Source: an uncultured Eubacteriales bacterium
GTDB lineage: Bacteria; Bacillota; Clostridia; Christensenellales; Aristaeellaceae
Direction of reading: 5' to 3'
Assembly (NCBI GenBank): GCA_902800625.1
Contig: CADCFG010000035.1
Location: forward strand, 1-37,818
Length of the DNA: 37,818 nt
The notes under the pieces are model-generated. The model was not told the DNA's origin, searched no databases, and was given only the letters and a program-made list of their open reading frames with translations. This document shows positions 22,393 to 29,440 of the stretch, piece after piece (within the stretch, counting starts at the first letter, position 1; every line of letters starts with the position of its first letter). The position numbers were made by a program, and so were the translations under genes.

Positions 22393-23134
22393 GGCCGTTG
22401 ATAAGGGCCTTTGCAGTGCTGTCCGCGGTCAGGTCCTTCACCACCTCCGCCGCGATGACCAGGCCCATGGCGGAGGGCACGAAGGCGGTGCTGCCGGGGA
22501 TGCTGCGGCGGGGGTGGGGGCCGCCGTCCTCGATGGGCACGCCCTTGGCCTCCGCGGGCGGCTCAGTGGACCAGGCCGCCTTCAGCTTCTTCACGCCGCG
22601 CTTTTTCAGCTCCCGGCGCATCACCCGCGCCAGCGGGCAGACCGAGGTCTTTGAGATGTCCGTCACCCGCAGCTGGGTGGGATCCAGTTTGTTGCCCGCG
22701 CCCATGGCGCTGATGATCGGCACGCCCAGGGCTTCGCAGCGCGCGGCCAGCTCCAGCTTGGCGGCCACGGTGTCCACCGCGTCCACCACGTAGTCGAAGC
22801 CGGACAGGTCCACCTCATCCGCGTTCTCCGGCGTGTAGAACATCCGGCGGGGGATGACCGCACATTCCGGCGCGATGCTGCGCACCCGCTCGGCCATGGC
22901 CTCGACCTTGCTTTGGCCCAGGGTGTCGTGGGTGGCGACGATCTGGCGGTTCAGGTTGGTCAGGCTCACCGCATCGTCGTCGAACAGCGTCAGGCTCCCA
23001 ACGCCGCTTCGGGCCAGGGCCTCCACCACGTAGCCGCCCACGCCGCCCACGCCGAACACCGCCACCCGCGTCGCGGCCAGCCTCTCCATCGCCGCCGCGC
23101 CCAGCAGCAGCTCTGTCCGCGCAAACTGGTTCAT
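22376..23134 (-). CDS. tcdA: tRNA threonylcarbamoyladenosine dehydratase
   Basis: This 252-residue E1-like enzyme (TcdA/CsdL) uses ATP to cyclise N6-threonylcarbamoyladenosine at tRNA position 37. The N terminus has the Rossmann nucleotide-binding loop VFGVGGVGGYVVEAL (26-40). DDDAVSLTNLNRQ is the E1/ThiF signature with its Asp and Arg residues, and DYVVDAVDTVAAK follows. SAMGAGNKLDPTQL and GSTAFVPSAMG are typical of the TcdA branch rather than ThiF or MoeB. Length matches the family. The ATG at 23134 follows a strong AAGGAGGT 7 bp upstream. Monocistronic; no clear promoter box was recognised upstream, where a repeat lies. Confidence 0.92.
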   Translation of the reverse strand: MNQFARTELLLGAAAMERLAATRVAVFGVGGVGGYVVEALARSGVGSLTLFDDDAVSLTNLNRQIVATHDTLGQSKVEAMAERVRSIAPECAVIPRRMFYTPENADEVDLSGFDYVVDAVDTVAAKLELAARCEALGVPIISAMGAGNKLDPTQLRVTDISKTSVCPLARVMRRELKKRGVKKLKAAWSTEPPAEAKGVPIEDGGPHPRRSIPGSTAFVPSAMGLVIAAEVVKDLTADSTAKALINGQAATP

Positions 23135-23197
23135 GGGAAAACCTCCTTGAAGTGTTCTGTCGCAGATTATGAATACTGTCCTCGAATTGAATCTGGA

Positions 23198-23285
23198 AGA
23201 TCCTTCGCTTCGTTCAGGATGACAGGCTTATGACGCGCCGGTGTCATTCTGAGCGGAGGCGAAGCCGCAGTCGAAGAATCCTTGC
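23198..23285. repeat. GATCCTTCG palindromic repeat, copy 1
   Basis: AAGATCCTTCG, TTCAGGATGACA on the left and TGTCATTCTGAGCGGAGG, CGAAGAATCCTT on the right form a nested imperfect palindrome. Repeats of this kind are widespread in bacterial genomes. Related copies lie at 23684-23770 and 37640-37691. Confidence 0.65.
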
Positions 23286-23345
23286 CCGTTTTCGATTTGA
23301 GAATAGTATAAATGCTTCATATTAAATTCGTGCGGTGATTGGTGC

Positions 23346-23374
23346 TTGCCTTTTTCGCGGCGAGGTACTATAAT
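23346..23374 (+). promoter_or_regulatory. Promoter of the 79-aa protein, with flanking inverted repeat
   Basis: TTGCCT (23346-23351) and TATAAT (23369-23374) are 17 bp apart. A perfect 10-bp inverted repeat, TTTCGCGGCG (23353-23362) and CGCCGCGAAA (23395-23404), brackets the -10 box and start site and reaches the ribosome binding site. Confidence 0.7.
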
Positions 23375-23417
23375 AATGGGAAGAAGCGCACACGCGCCGC
23401 GAAAGGAGAAGATACAG

Positions 23418-23657
23418 ATGGATATCCAGAAGATCATCGGCGATGTCGTCGCCAAGCTGACGGGCAACCCCGAACTGATCAAGAGCTTCCTCAGCAACCC
23501 CGTGGAGCTGCTGGAGAAGACCTTCGGCATCGACCTGCCGGACGACCAGATCAATCAGGTCATCGAGGGCGTGAAGGGCAAGATCGACCTGAGCAATATC
23601 GACCTGGGCCAGGCCGCCGGCCTGCTGGGCAAGCTGAAGGGCCTGTTCGGGAAATAA
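23418..23657 (+). CDS. Small leader-like protein with amphipathic C terminus
   Basis: The 79-residue product has no signal peptide, no cysteine and few Ser/Thr. The first 50 residues, with NPELIKSFLSNPVELLEKTFG and IDLPDDQINQVIEGV, resemble in pattern the nitrile-hydratase-like leader domains of some modified peptides, where 'xPExxxxxxxxPxxxL' is followed by a Gly and 'hPDD'. The last 20 residues (IDLGQAAGLLGKLKGLFGK) form a Gly-rich cationic amphipathic helix. The ATG at 23418 follows GAAAGGAGA; an upstream frame lacks support. It has its own promoter, and no modification enzyme or transporter is adjacent. I do not know its function; small proteins of this pattern occur in other Clostridia as hypotheticals. 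It is a real gene, judging from promoter, ribosome binding site and codon use. Confidence 0.75.
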   Translation: MDIQKIIGDVVAKLTGNPELIKSFLSNPVELLEKTFGIDLPDDQINQVIEGVKGKIDLSNIDLGQAAGLLGKLKGLFGK

Positions 23658-23683
23658 GCCTGTTCTGCTGTTTTGAAAAGCAG

Positions 23684-23775
23684 ATCCTTCGACTTCGCTG
23701 CCGCTCCGCTCAGGATGACAGACGCTGTGCTGTCATCCCGAACGGAGGCATTGGCCGAAGTCGAAGGCTTTTTTA
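23684..23775 (+). terminator. GATCCTTCG repeat (copy 2) acting as terminator
   Basis: CCTTCGACTTCG (23687-23698) pairs with CGAAGTCGAAGG (23757-23768); inner GGATGACAG and CTGTCATCC arms extend the hairpin. The outer stem is followed directly by CTTTTTT. It lies 30 bp after the 79-aa gene, so a dispersed repeat seems to serve as its terminator. Confidence 0.75.
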
Positions 23776-23808
23776 TTCAGATTATCGGAATAAAATAACA
23801 CAATGAGG

Positions 23809-23864
23809 TTGAATCGGGCCCCGGGAGTGCTATAATAGCATTTGGCCCGCGGTTGCGGGTCAAA
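23809..23864 (+). promoter_or_regulatory. Promoter and leader hairpin of the antiporter gene
   Basis: TTGAAT (23809-23814) and TATAAT (23831-23836) are 16 bp apart. Right after, TTTGGCCCGC (23841-23850) pairs with GCGGGTCAAA (23855-23864), one G-U, forming a hairpin at the very start of the transcript. Confidence 0.65.
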
Positions 23865-23888
23865 GTAATGGAAAGGTACTGAAATACT

Positions 23889-25190
23889 ATGCAATCCCTG
23901 TTGTCCGTCGCCTTTGCCCTGTTCGCGGGCCTGATCATGACCCGCGTGTTCAAGAAGCTGAACCTGAAGTTCCCGGACGTCACGGCGTTCCTGATCGCCG
24001 GCGTGCTGGTGGGGCCCTATGTGCTGGGGGCGCTGAACGTGCCCGGCCTGGGCTTCGGCTCCATGGAGGCGCTGCAGGCGGTGGGCTCGTTCTCCACGGT
24101 GGCCCTGGGCTTCATCGCCTTTGATATCGGCAATGAGTTCCGCCTGGGCCAGCTGAAAAAGACCGGTAAGACCGCCACGGTCATCGGCATCATCCAGGCG
24201 GTGACGGCCACGCTGTTGGTGGACGGCGCGCTGGTGGCGCTGCACTTCATCCTGGGTCCGGAGAAGCTGCCCCTGCCGGTGGCCATCACCCTGGGCGCCA
24301 TCGCCGCGGCCACGGCCCCGGCGGCCACGCTGATGGTCGTGCGCCAGTACAAGGCCAAGGGCCCGCTGACGGACCTGCTGCTGCCCATCGTCGCCCTGGA
24401 CGACGCCGTGGGCCTGGTGGTGTTCGCGGTGTCCTTCGGTATCGCCCAGGCCATGGAGGGCGGCGTGCTGAACATGGTTTCGGTGATCGTGAACCCCATG
24501 CTGGAGATCCTGGGCTCGCTGATCCTTGGCGCGGCCATGGGCGGGCTGCTCACACTGCTGGAAAAGCTGTTCTTCTCCAACAAGAACCGCCTGTCGCTGA
24601 CCATCGCCTTCGTGGTGATGACCATCGCGCTGTCTGGCCTGGAGTTCGATCTGGGCGGCGGCGTGAAGCTGGCGTTCTCGTCGCTGCTGGTTTGCATGAT
24701 GCTGGGCACCATGTTCTGCAACCTAAGCGAGTACTCCGTGGACATCATGAACCGCTCCGAGCAGTGGACGGCCCCGCTGTATGCGGTGTTCTTCGTGCTG
24801 TCCGGCGCGCAGCTGGACCTGGGCGTGTTCCGCTATCCGGAGATCCTGCTCATCGGCCTGGTGTATATCCTGGTGCGCTGCGCGGGCAAGTACCTGGGTG
24901 CGCTGGGCAGCAGCACGCTGATGGGCTGCGATGAAAAGGTGAAGAAGTACCTGGGCGTCACGCTGTTCCCCCAGGCGGGCGTGGCCCTGGGCATGGTGGT
25001 CACCGCCCAGGCCCTGGGCGCGGAGATGGGCGGCATGATCCGCAACATCATCCTGTTCAGCGTGCTGGTGTACGAGCTGATCGGCCCGATGCTGACCAAG
25101 CAGGCGCTGATGGCCGCCGGCGAGGTGCAGGCCAAGGCCAGCGACGCCCAGCATCGCGCGCGGTTCCAGAGGAAGCCCGCGAAGGCGTGA
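23889..25190 (+). CDS. Cation:proton antiporter (CPA2 family)
   Basis: The 433-residue membrane protein has about 12 hydrophobic segments and matches monovalent cation:proton antiporters of the CPA2 (KefB/NapA-like) group. Landmarks are FPDVTAFLIAGVLVGPYVLG near the N terminus, FSTVALGFIAFDIGNEF, AATAPAATLMVVRQY and LLPIVALDDAVGLVVFA, whose Asp pair is expected to bind the cation, and LFPQAGVALGMVVTAQALG late in the protein. There is no C-terminal TrkA/RCK domain, so it is not a typical KefB/C. It probably exchanges Na+ or K+ for H+. The ATG at 23889 follows GGAAAGG at somewhat long spacing. Monocistronic. Confidence 0.9.
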   Translation: MQSLLSVAFALFAGLIMTRVFKKLNLKFPDVTAFLIAGVLVGPYVLGALNVPGLGFGSMEALQAVGSFSTVALGFIAFDIGNEFRLGQLKKTGKTATVIGIIQAVTATLLVDGALVALHFILGPEKLPLPVAITLGAIAAATAPAATLMVVRQYKAKGPLTDLLLPIVALDDAVGLVVFAVSFGIAQAMEGGVLNMVSVIVNPMLEILGSLILGAAMGGLLTLLEKLFFSNKNRLSLTIAFVVMTIALSGLEFDLGGGVKLAFSSLLVCMMLGTMFCNLSEYSVDIMNRSEQWTAPLYAVFFVLSGAQLDLGVFRYPEILLIGLVYILVRCAGKYLGALGSSTLMGCDEKVKKYLGVTLFPQAGVALGMVVTAQALGAEMGGMIRNIILFSVLVYELIGPMLTKQALMAAGEVQAKASDAQHRARFQRKPAKA

Positions 25191-25205
25191 AGTGTATATC
25201 AGTGA

Positions 25206-25240
25206 AACGGAGGGGACGTCCAAGGGGCGTCCCCGTTCTT
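25206..25240 (+). terminator. Terminator of the antiporter gene
   Basis: AACGG-A-GGGGACG (25206-25218) pairs with CGTCCCCGTT (25228-25237) with one bulged A, followed by CTTGT. Confidence 0.65.
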
Positions 25241-25564
25241 GTGGGGATGCGGCGGCTGAAAGCCTTCCCCTATGGGGAAGGTGGCCGAGCGCAGCGAGGT
25301 CGGATGAGGTATTCGTCGCTGGTGCATTGCGATTGGGGAACCGGGGAACGGTTTTTGGTGGCCTGCGCTCGCTGTTCAGTGAAGCATCGCGTTCGGCACC
25401 ACGCGCCGAGCCGCTCGCTTCAATTCACGACTCGGCAGGCCACCGCTGCATGGGGGAGCAGCGAGGAGTGTGGCGTTCCTGAAGGGTGCTCCACCGGCGT
25501 TTCCCGCCACCTCCCCATTGAGATGGGCAGGCAGGGCGGGCGGCGTTTCGCCCCTGTTTTTCTG
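25241..25564. other. Gene-free repeat region
   Basis: No gene is supported. The part at about 25258-25307 (CCTTCCCCTATGGGGAAGG, then GCGCAGCGAGGTCGGATGAG) looks like an interspersed hairpin repeat common in gut Clostridia. It is followed by GGGGAACCGGGGAACGG and the 88-bp element copy B. Confidence 0.6.
25357..25444. repeat. 88-bp palindromic element, copy B
   Basis: The ends GGTGGCCTGC (25357-25366) and GCAGGCCACC (25435-25444) are perfect inverted arms. The 68-bp core is identical to copy A at 633-720. The T at 25359 and A at 25442 replace C and G of copy A, so the pair is preserved. Confidence 0.85.
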
Positions 25565-25593
25565 TTGCGCCGAATGTGGAATTATGCTATCAT
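25565..25593 (+). promoter_or_regulatory. Promoter of the Gfo/Idh/MocA gene
   Basis: TTGCGC (25565-25570) and TATCAT (25588-25593) are 17 bp apart. Confidence 0.65.
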
Positions 25594-25630
25594 TGAAGCA
25601 TAGAGAAATACTCGCAAAGGGGTGCATAAC

Positions 25631-26761
25631 ATGATGGAAAAACCCATTCGCGTCGGCGTGGTCGGCTCGGGGCTGATCAGCGGCATCTACCTGAAGAACA
25701 TGATCGGGCGGTTCGACGTGCTGGAGGTGGCGGGGCTGTGCTCGGCCCACTACGAAAACGCGAAAAGGCGCGCGGACGAGTACGGCGTGGCGGCCTATGA
25801 ATCCCTGGACGCCCTGCTGGCGGACGGGAGCGTGGACCTCATCGTGAACCTGACGCCCGCCCCCGCCCACGAGGACATCATCCGCAAGGCGCTCCTGGCC
25901 GGCAAGCACGTGTACACCGAGAAGGTGATGACCACCAGCCACCAAAGCGCCCGGGAGCTGAAGGAACTGGCGGCCTCGAAGGGGCTGTGGCTGGGCTCCG
26001 CGCCGGACACCTTCCTGGGCGCGGCGCTGCAGACCGCCCGAAAGGCCATCGACGACGGGCTGATCGGTGAGGTGACCTCCTTCGCCTTCGCCGCCAACCG
26101 GGACAACAACTTCCTCACGCCCTTCTTCCGATTCCTGAACCTGCCCTTCGGCGGCGTGGCCTACGACTATGCGCCCTACTACTTCACCGCCCTTTGCAGC
26201 CTGCTGGGCCCGGTGAAAAAGGTGGCGGCGGCGGTGCGCGCGCCTTATCCCACCCACAAGGACATCAACCCCCAGTCGCCCACCTTCGGCCAGGACATGG
26301 ACACCCCCAACGAGAGCGAGATCAGCGCGGTACTCACGCTTGAAAGCGGCGTCAGCGGCACGGCCCACGTGAACTGCGACAGCGTCATCGAGGATCAGCA
26401 CTTCTTCGCCATCTACGGCACCAGGGGCATCCTCTACCTGCCCGACCCCAACGGCTTCGGCGGCGAGGTGCGCCTGCAGCCCAACTGGGCGCACGACGAG
26501 GCGCCCGCCCCCGCGCGGGTGTTGGAGAACCGCTTTGGCTTTACCGACAACGCCCGGGGCGTGGGCCCGGCGGAGCTGGCCTGGTCGATCCGCTCGAACC
26601 GCCCCTGCCGCGCCAACGCCGACATGGCCTGCCACGTGCTGGAGGTGATCGACGCCATCATCGAAAGCGGCCGCGCCGACGCCTTCGTGGAAGTGACCTC
26701 CACCTTCGAGCGCCCCGCCCCGCTGAAGGAGGGCGCGGGGGAAGAGGAGAGCCTGAAATGA
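25631..26761 (+). CDS. Gfo/Idh/MocA family oxidoreductase
   Basis: The 376-residue cytoplasmic protein has an N-terminal Rossmann fold with the dinucleotide loop VGVVGSGLISGIYLKN, then DLIVNLTPAPAH and the catalytic-Lys motif TEKVMTTS (EKP in most members, EKV here). The C-terminal half (about 130-350) is the alpha/beta substrate domain with DYAPYYFTAL in the position of the usual G-x-x-x-D-x-x-x-H region; the usual His appears replaced by Tyr or Phe. It probably oxidises or reduces a sugar or cyclitol with NAD(P). The ATG at 25631 follows AAAGGGG by 8 bp; the GTG at 25622 lies within that site. Monocistronic. Substrate unknown. Confidence 0.9.
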   Translation: MMEKPIRVGVVGSGLISGIYLKNMIGRFDVLEVAGLCSAHYENAKRRADEYGVAAYESLDALLADGSVDLIVNLTPAPAHEDIIRKALLAGKHVYTEKVMTTSHQSARELKELAASKGLWLGSAPDTFLGAALQTARKAIDDGLIGEVTSFAFAANRDNNFLTPFFRFLNLPFGGVAYDYAPYYFTALCSLLGPVKKVAAAVRAPYPTHKDINPQSPTFGQDMDTPNESEISAVLTLESGVSGTAHVNCDSVIEDQHFFAIYGTRGILYLPDPNGFGGEVRLQPNWAHDEAPAPARVLENRFGFTDNARGVGPAELAWSIRSNRPCRANADMACHVLEVIDAIIESGRADAFVEVTSTFERPAPLKEGAGEEESLK

Positions 26762-26771
26762 CAATGCTTCG

Positions 26772-26810
26772 CAGGAGCAGGGACGGCATTGTGTACCGCC
26801 CCTGCTCCTG
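26772..26810. terminator. Terminator between convergent genes
   Basis: CAGGAGCAGGG (26772-26782) pairs with CCCTGCTCCTG (26800-26810), with inner CGG/CCG past an A/C mismatch. It lies between the oxidoreductase and the convergent acyltransferase gene; the T-run is poor (TGTGTCTATTT). Confidence 0.7.
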
Positions 26811-26815
26811 TGTGT

Positions 26816-28000
26816 CTATTTATGATATTTTTCCAGCAACTTCCTCCCCAGCTTCGCCCCGGGCTTTTCCACCAGATAGGTCATCAGTGTAGCGAACGCC
26901 AGCGCCACGGCGAAGCACAGCAGCGTGTAGTGGAGCTGCCAGGGCATCTCCCCGGCCTGGTTCGGGTTTTCCTCGGCCAGATAGGGCGGGATGCGCAGCT
27001 CCTTCAGCTTCACCGCCAGCCACTGGTGCCAGATGTAGAAGTTGAAGGAGATGCCGGACAGGAACCGCACCACCCGGTTGGAGAACACCCGGCGCACGGG
27101 GCCGAAGCTGAGGCTGCCGCCCGCCAGCGCCAGCGCCCCGCAGGCGGAGATCGCCCAGCGGCGGTCCAGCTGGCCGTGGCGCAGCTCCTCGTAGCCGTAG
27201 ATCGTCGCCTGGCCCGCCACCAGCCGGATCACGCCGAACAGGCCCAGCAGGAAGGCCGCCGTGCCCAGGGCCGCGATCAGCGCCCGGCGCTCCTTTTTTT
27301 GCGCCAGCCGGGAGTAGATGTGGGCGGCCAGCATGCCGTTGGCGTACACGTCCAGCATGTTGGGCAGGCGGTTCACGAACAGCGTGGTGTCGGTCATCGG
27401 GATTGTCCACAGCCGCTGGAAGCACAGCGCCGCGCCCACCATGGCCAGGTAGCAGACCAGGGGCTTTCTGCGAAACACCGGGGCCAGCGCCGGCAGCAGC
27501 AGGTAGAACTGCACCTCCACCGCCAGCGTCCACAGCACCACATTCAGCAGGGATTGCACATAGGTCATGTAGGACAGGTTGTGGGTGAAGGTCAGGTGGG
27601 TCGCAATGTCCTTCGCCAGGCGGCCGTACTCCGAAAAGCCGGGCTGGGCCAGGGCGAAGACGATCATCACGGCCAGGCACGCCCAGTAGCTGGGCAGGAT
27701 GCGCAGCGCCCGCCGGGCGTAGAAATCCCGAGTGGGGCGCTCCTCTCCGTTGGCCCAGGGCAGGTAGAGCAAAAAGCCCGAGAGCATCAGCATCAGGTCC
27801 ACGAACATATAGCCCGCCCGCACCAGCGCCAGCAGGTTCACATCGATGGCGCCGATCCGCAGCCGCGGCGACAGCCAGGACTGCTGCCAGATGTGGTACC
27901 AGGCGATCATGGCCACGCACGCCACCCGCATGAGGTCGGCCGCCGCGGCATGGTTTCGCGGCGCCGGGGCGATCTCCCGGTTCAAAAGAGGTTTCTTCAT
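26816..28000 (-). CDS. Acyltransferase family 3 membrane protein (OafA/YrhL-like)
   Basis: The 394-residue integral membrane protein has about ten hydrophobic segments and matches acyltransferase-3 enzymes that acylate surface glycans or peptidoglycan. LMRVACVAMIAWYHIWQQ near residue 25-42 holds the family His, VDLMLMLSGFLLYLPW the second helix, and DFYARRALRILPSYW the conserved Arg pair. WTLAVEVQFYLLLPAL is the mid-protein E/F motif. No SGNH domain is attached. The ATG at 28000 follows GCGGAG; a longer frame to 28060 overlaps the promoter. Monocistronic and convergent with the oxidoreductase. The acyl group and acceptor are unknown. Confidence 0.9.
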   Translation of the reverse strand: MKKPLLNREIAPAPRNHAAAADLMRVACVAMIAWYHIWQQSWLSPRLRIGAIDVNLLALVRAGYMFVDLMLMLSGFLLYLPWANGEERPTRDFYARRALRILPSYWACLAVMIVFALAQPGFSEYGRLAKDIATHLTFTHNLSYMTYVQSLLNVVLWTLAVEVQFYLLLPALAPVFRRKPLVCYLAMVGAALCFQRLWTIPMTDTTLFVNRLPNMLDVYANGMLAAHIYSRLAQKKERRALIAALGTAAFLLGLFGVIRLVAGQATIYGYEELRHGQLDRRWAISACGALALAGGSLSFGPVRRVFSNRVVRFLSGISFNFYIWHQWLAVKLKELRIPPYLAEENPNQAGEMPWQLHYTLLCFAVALAFATLMTYLVEKPGAKLGRKLLEKYHK

Positions 28001-28031
28001 ATATAATAGCTCCGCGTCGATTGGTGCCACT

Positions 28032-28060
28032 ATTATAGCAGAGCCGGCGCCGGAGCGCAA
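28032..28060 (-). promoter_or_regulatory. Promoter of the acyltransferase gene
   Basis: On the minus strand TTGCGC (28055-28060) and TATAAT (28032-28037) are 17 bp apart. Confidence 0.75.
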
Positions 28061-28114
28061 ACATTATGTGAGGCGCGCGCCGCAGCGGCGCCCCTGGGAA
28101 AAATGCGCAGGAAG

Positions 28115-28156
28115 CCGGATTGCCACGCCGTCGCATGGCCCGACACGGCAATCCGG
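28115..28156. repeat. CCGGATTGCC hairpin, short copy 3
   Basis: CCGGATTGCC (28115-28124) and GGCAATCCGG (28147-28156) are perfect inverted arms with only 22 bp between them, much shorter than in copies 1 and 2. Confidence 0.7.
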
Positions 28157-28201
28157 TCCCCCGTTCAGTCCTGCTACAGCTTTCGCCGCTCCCCAATCAC
28201 A

Positions 28202-28290
28202 GGGCGGCCTGCAACCAAAACCCTTGGGAACGAGCGGATGCGCGCAACGTGCGCAGAAGTGAAGTTACGGGTTTTGCGTGCAGGCCGCCC
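28202..28290. repeat. GGCGGCCTGC-ended element with a different core
   Basis: GGGCGGCCTGC (28202-28212) and GCAGGCCGCCC (28280-28290) match the ends of the 88-bp element, and the length is almost the same (89 bp). The core differs: AAAACCC (28217-28223) pairs with GGGTTTT (28269-28275), with a GCGCGCAACGTGCGC hairpin inside. Confidence 0.7.
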
Positions 28291-28298
28291 AAATGAGC

Positions 28299-28350
28299 CG
28301 TTCTTCGGTTCTCCTCTCGGAAACTACTTTCAAAGGGAACCGGGGAACGG
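28299..28350. repeat. CCGTTCTTCGGTT hairpin
   Basis: CCGTTC and TCGGTTC on the left pair with GGAACCGGGGAACGG on the right. A related sequence lies at 572-620, next to the 88-bp copy A, and its right half is at 25335-25350 next to copy B. The module travels with the GGCGGCCTGC-ended elements. Confidence 0.6.
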
Positions 28351-28357
28351 GCTTATG

Positions 28358-28376
28358 GGGCGGCGTTGCGCCGCCC
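28358..28376. repeat. GGCGGCG-TTG-CGCCGCC palindrome, copy 5
   Basis: GGGCGGCG (28358-28365) and CGCCGCCC (28369-28376) flank TTG. Confidence 0.75.
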
Positions 28377-28432
28377 GCCAGAGGCTTTCTCCTCCGATTT
28401 TGACTGAAAAATGATATTTCACACAACCTGTC

Positions 28433-28461
28433 TTGACAGCCCCGGAGAAATCCCGTATACT
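28433..28461 (+). promoter_or_regulatory. Promoter of the rpmH operon
   Basis: TTGACA (28433-28438) and TATACT (28456-28461) are 17 bp apart, about 86 bp before rpmH. It probably drives rpmH, rnpA, yidD, yidC and jag. Confidence 0.85.
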
Positions 28462-28547
28462 TATAAGGCTGTAACTTTGGCATTATTCGCCCGGGCGCAA
28501 CCGGCACCCGGCGAATGCGACATATTAATTTGTAAGGAGTGTTCCAA

Positions 28548-28685
28548 ATGTCTGTCCGTACCTATCAGCCCAAGAAGCGTCAGAGAAGCAAGGTCCACGG
28601 TTTCCGTGCCCGCATGAAGACCCGCGCCGGCCGCAACGTGTTGAAGGCCCGTCGCGCCCGCGGCCGCAAGGTTCTGTCCGCGTAA
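28548..28685 (+). CDS. rpmH: 50S ribosomal protein L34
   Basis: The 45-residue, very basic protein reads [15 protein letters not shown], then [15 protein letters not shown] and [15 protein letters not shown], matching L34 across its whole length. L34 binds 23S rRNA in the large subunit. The N terminus is slightly variant (MSVRTYQP instead of the common MKRTYQP). The ATG at 28548 follows AAGGAG by 8 bp. It is the first gene of the operon, 8 bp before rnpA, the usual pairing in bacteria. Confidence 0.97.
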   Translation: MSVRTYQPKKRQRSKVHGFRARMKTRAGRNVLKARRARGRKVLSA

Positions 28686-28693
28686 GCCGCGCC

Positions 28694-29080
28694 ATGGAGG
28701 GGACGAGCGAAGCCGGGCGCAGGGACGAGCGCTTTCCGCGCCGCTATCGACTGGGCGGCAACCGGAATTATCGCTATGTCTACCGCAGGGGCAAGTCCTA
28801 CCCCTCCCGCAACCTGGTGTTGATCCACCTGAAGAGCCGGGATTTGAAGATCGGGTTTTCCGTCTCCGGCAAGGTGGGCAACGCCGTCACCCGCAACCGC
28901 ATCCGGCGCTGCCTGCGCGAGGATGCGCGCAAGCTGCGCGGGGAGATGAAGTGCGGCAGGTACGTGTTCATCGCGCGTACCTCCATCGTGAACGCGCCGC
29001 ACGAGGCCGTCACGCGGGAAATGCGCAAGCTGCTCGCGAAGGCCAAGCTGTTGAAGGACGCGCCGGAGCAGGGGGAGTAG
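28694..29080 (+). CDS. rnpA: Ribonuclease P protein component
   Basis: The 128-residue basic protein assists the RNase P RNA in removing 5' leaders from pre-tRNAs. The family signature is [15 protein letters not shown] (62-76), the RNR helix that contacts the [22 protein letters not shown] and [10 protein letters not shown] fit the central cleft. The N terminus has about 12 extra residues compared with most members. The ATG at 28694 has no evident ribosome binding site; 8 bp separate it from the rpmH stop, so translational coupling is likely. No better in-frame start follows before the conserved part. Confidence 0.95.
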   Translation: MEGTSEAGRRDERFPRRYRLGGNRNYRYVYRRGKSYPSRNLVLIHLKSRDLKIGFSVSGKVGNAVTRNRIRRCLREDARKLRGEMKCGRYVFIARTSIVNAPHEAVTREMRKLLAKAKLLKDAPEQGE

Positions 29081-29111
29081 CCTCCGCCGTCCGGCTGTCG
29101 GGGGGATGCCC

Positions 29112-29342
29112 ATGCGACAAGCGCGCACCATTCCGAAGCGGGTGCTTATTTGGCTGATCCGCTTCTATCGGGCCAACCTGTCCCAGCTGCATCCGGGCTG
29201 CTGTCGGTTCACGCCGACCTGCTCCCAGTATGCGCTGGAGGCCGTCGAAAAGTATGGCGCCCTCAAGGGGGGCTATCTGGCCGTGCGCCGGATATTGCGC
29301 TGTCATCCGTTCCACGCGGGCGGATACGATCCCGTGCCGTAA
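29112..29342 (+). CDS. yidD: Membrane protein insertion efficiency factor YidD
   Basis: The 76-residue product has an N-terminal amphipathic region ([15 protein letters not shown]) and the family core [23 protein letters not shown] followed by [14 protein letters not shown], with the conserved cysteines. YidD helps YidC-dependent insertion of membrane proteins at the inner face of the membrane. Two ATGs are possible: 29112 is chosen because GGGGGG lies 5-7 bp upstream, while the ATG at 29106 touches that G-run. Standard place between rnpA and yidC. Confidence 0.95.
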   Translation: MRQARTIPKRVLIWLIRFYRANLSQLHPGCCRFTPTCSQYALEAVEKYGALKGGYLAVRRILRCHPFHAGGYDPVP

Positions 29343-29440
29343 GGCAAAATCGCCCCGCAGCCATCCAGATTGTGCGGCGGGGTGTTCTGCTATTGTGGGG
29401 AGACCGGGGGAGGCCATCACAACCAATTGGAGGCAATCGA

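Larger units (their letters stand above)
28061..28432. other. Gene-free repeat cluster before rpmH
   Basis: No gene is supported. The region contains, in order, a short CCGGATTGCC hairpin (28115-28156), a GGCGGCCTGC-ended element (28202-28290), a CCGTTC...GAACGG hairpin (28299-28350) and a GGCGGCG palindrome (28358-28376). No DnaA-box cluster was seen. Confidence 0.65.

Noticed and set aside
28061..28547. Chromosomal origin upstream of rpmH
   Set aside because: No TTATCCACA-type DnaA boxes or dnaA gene; the region consists of dispersed repeats and the rpmH promoter.
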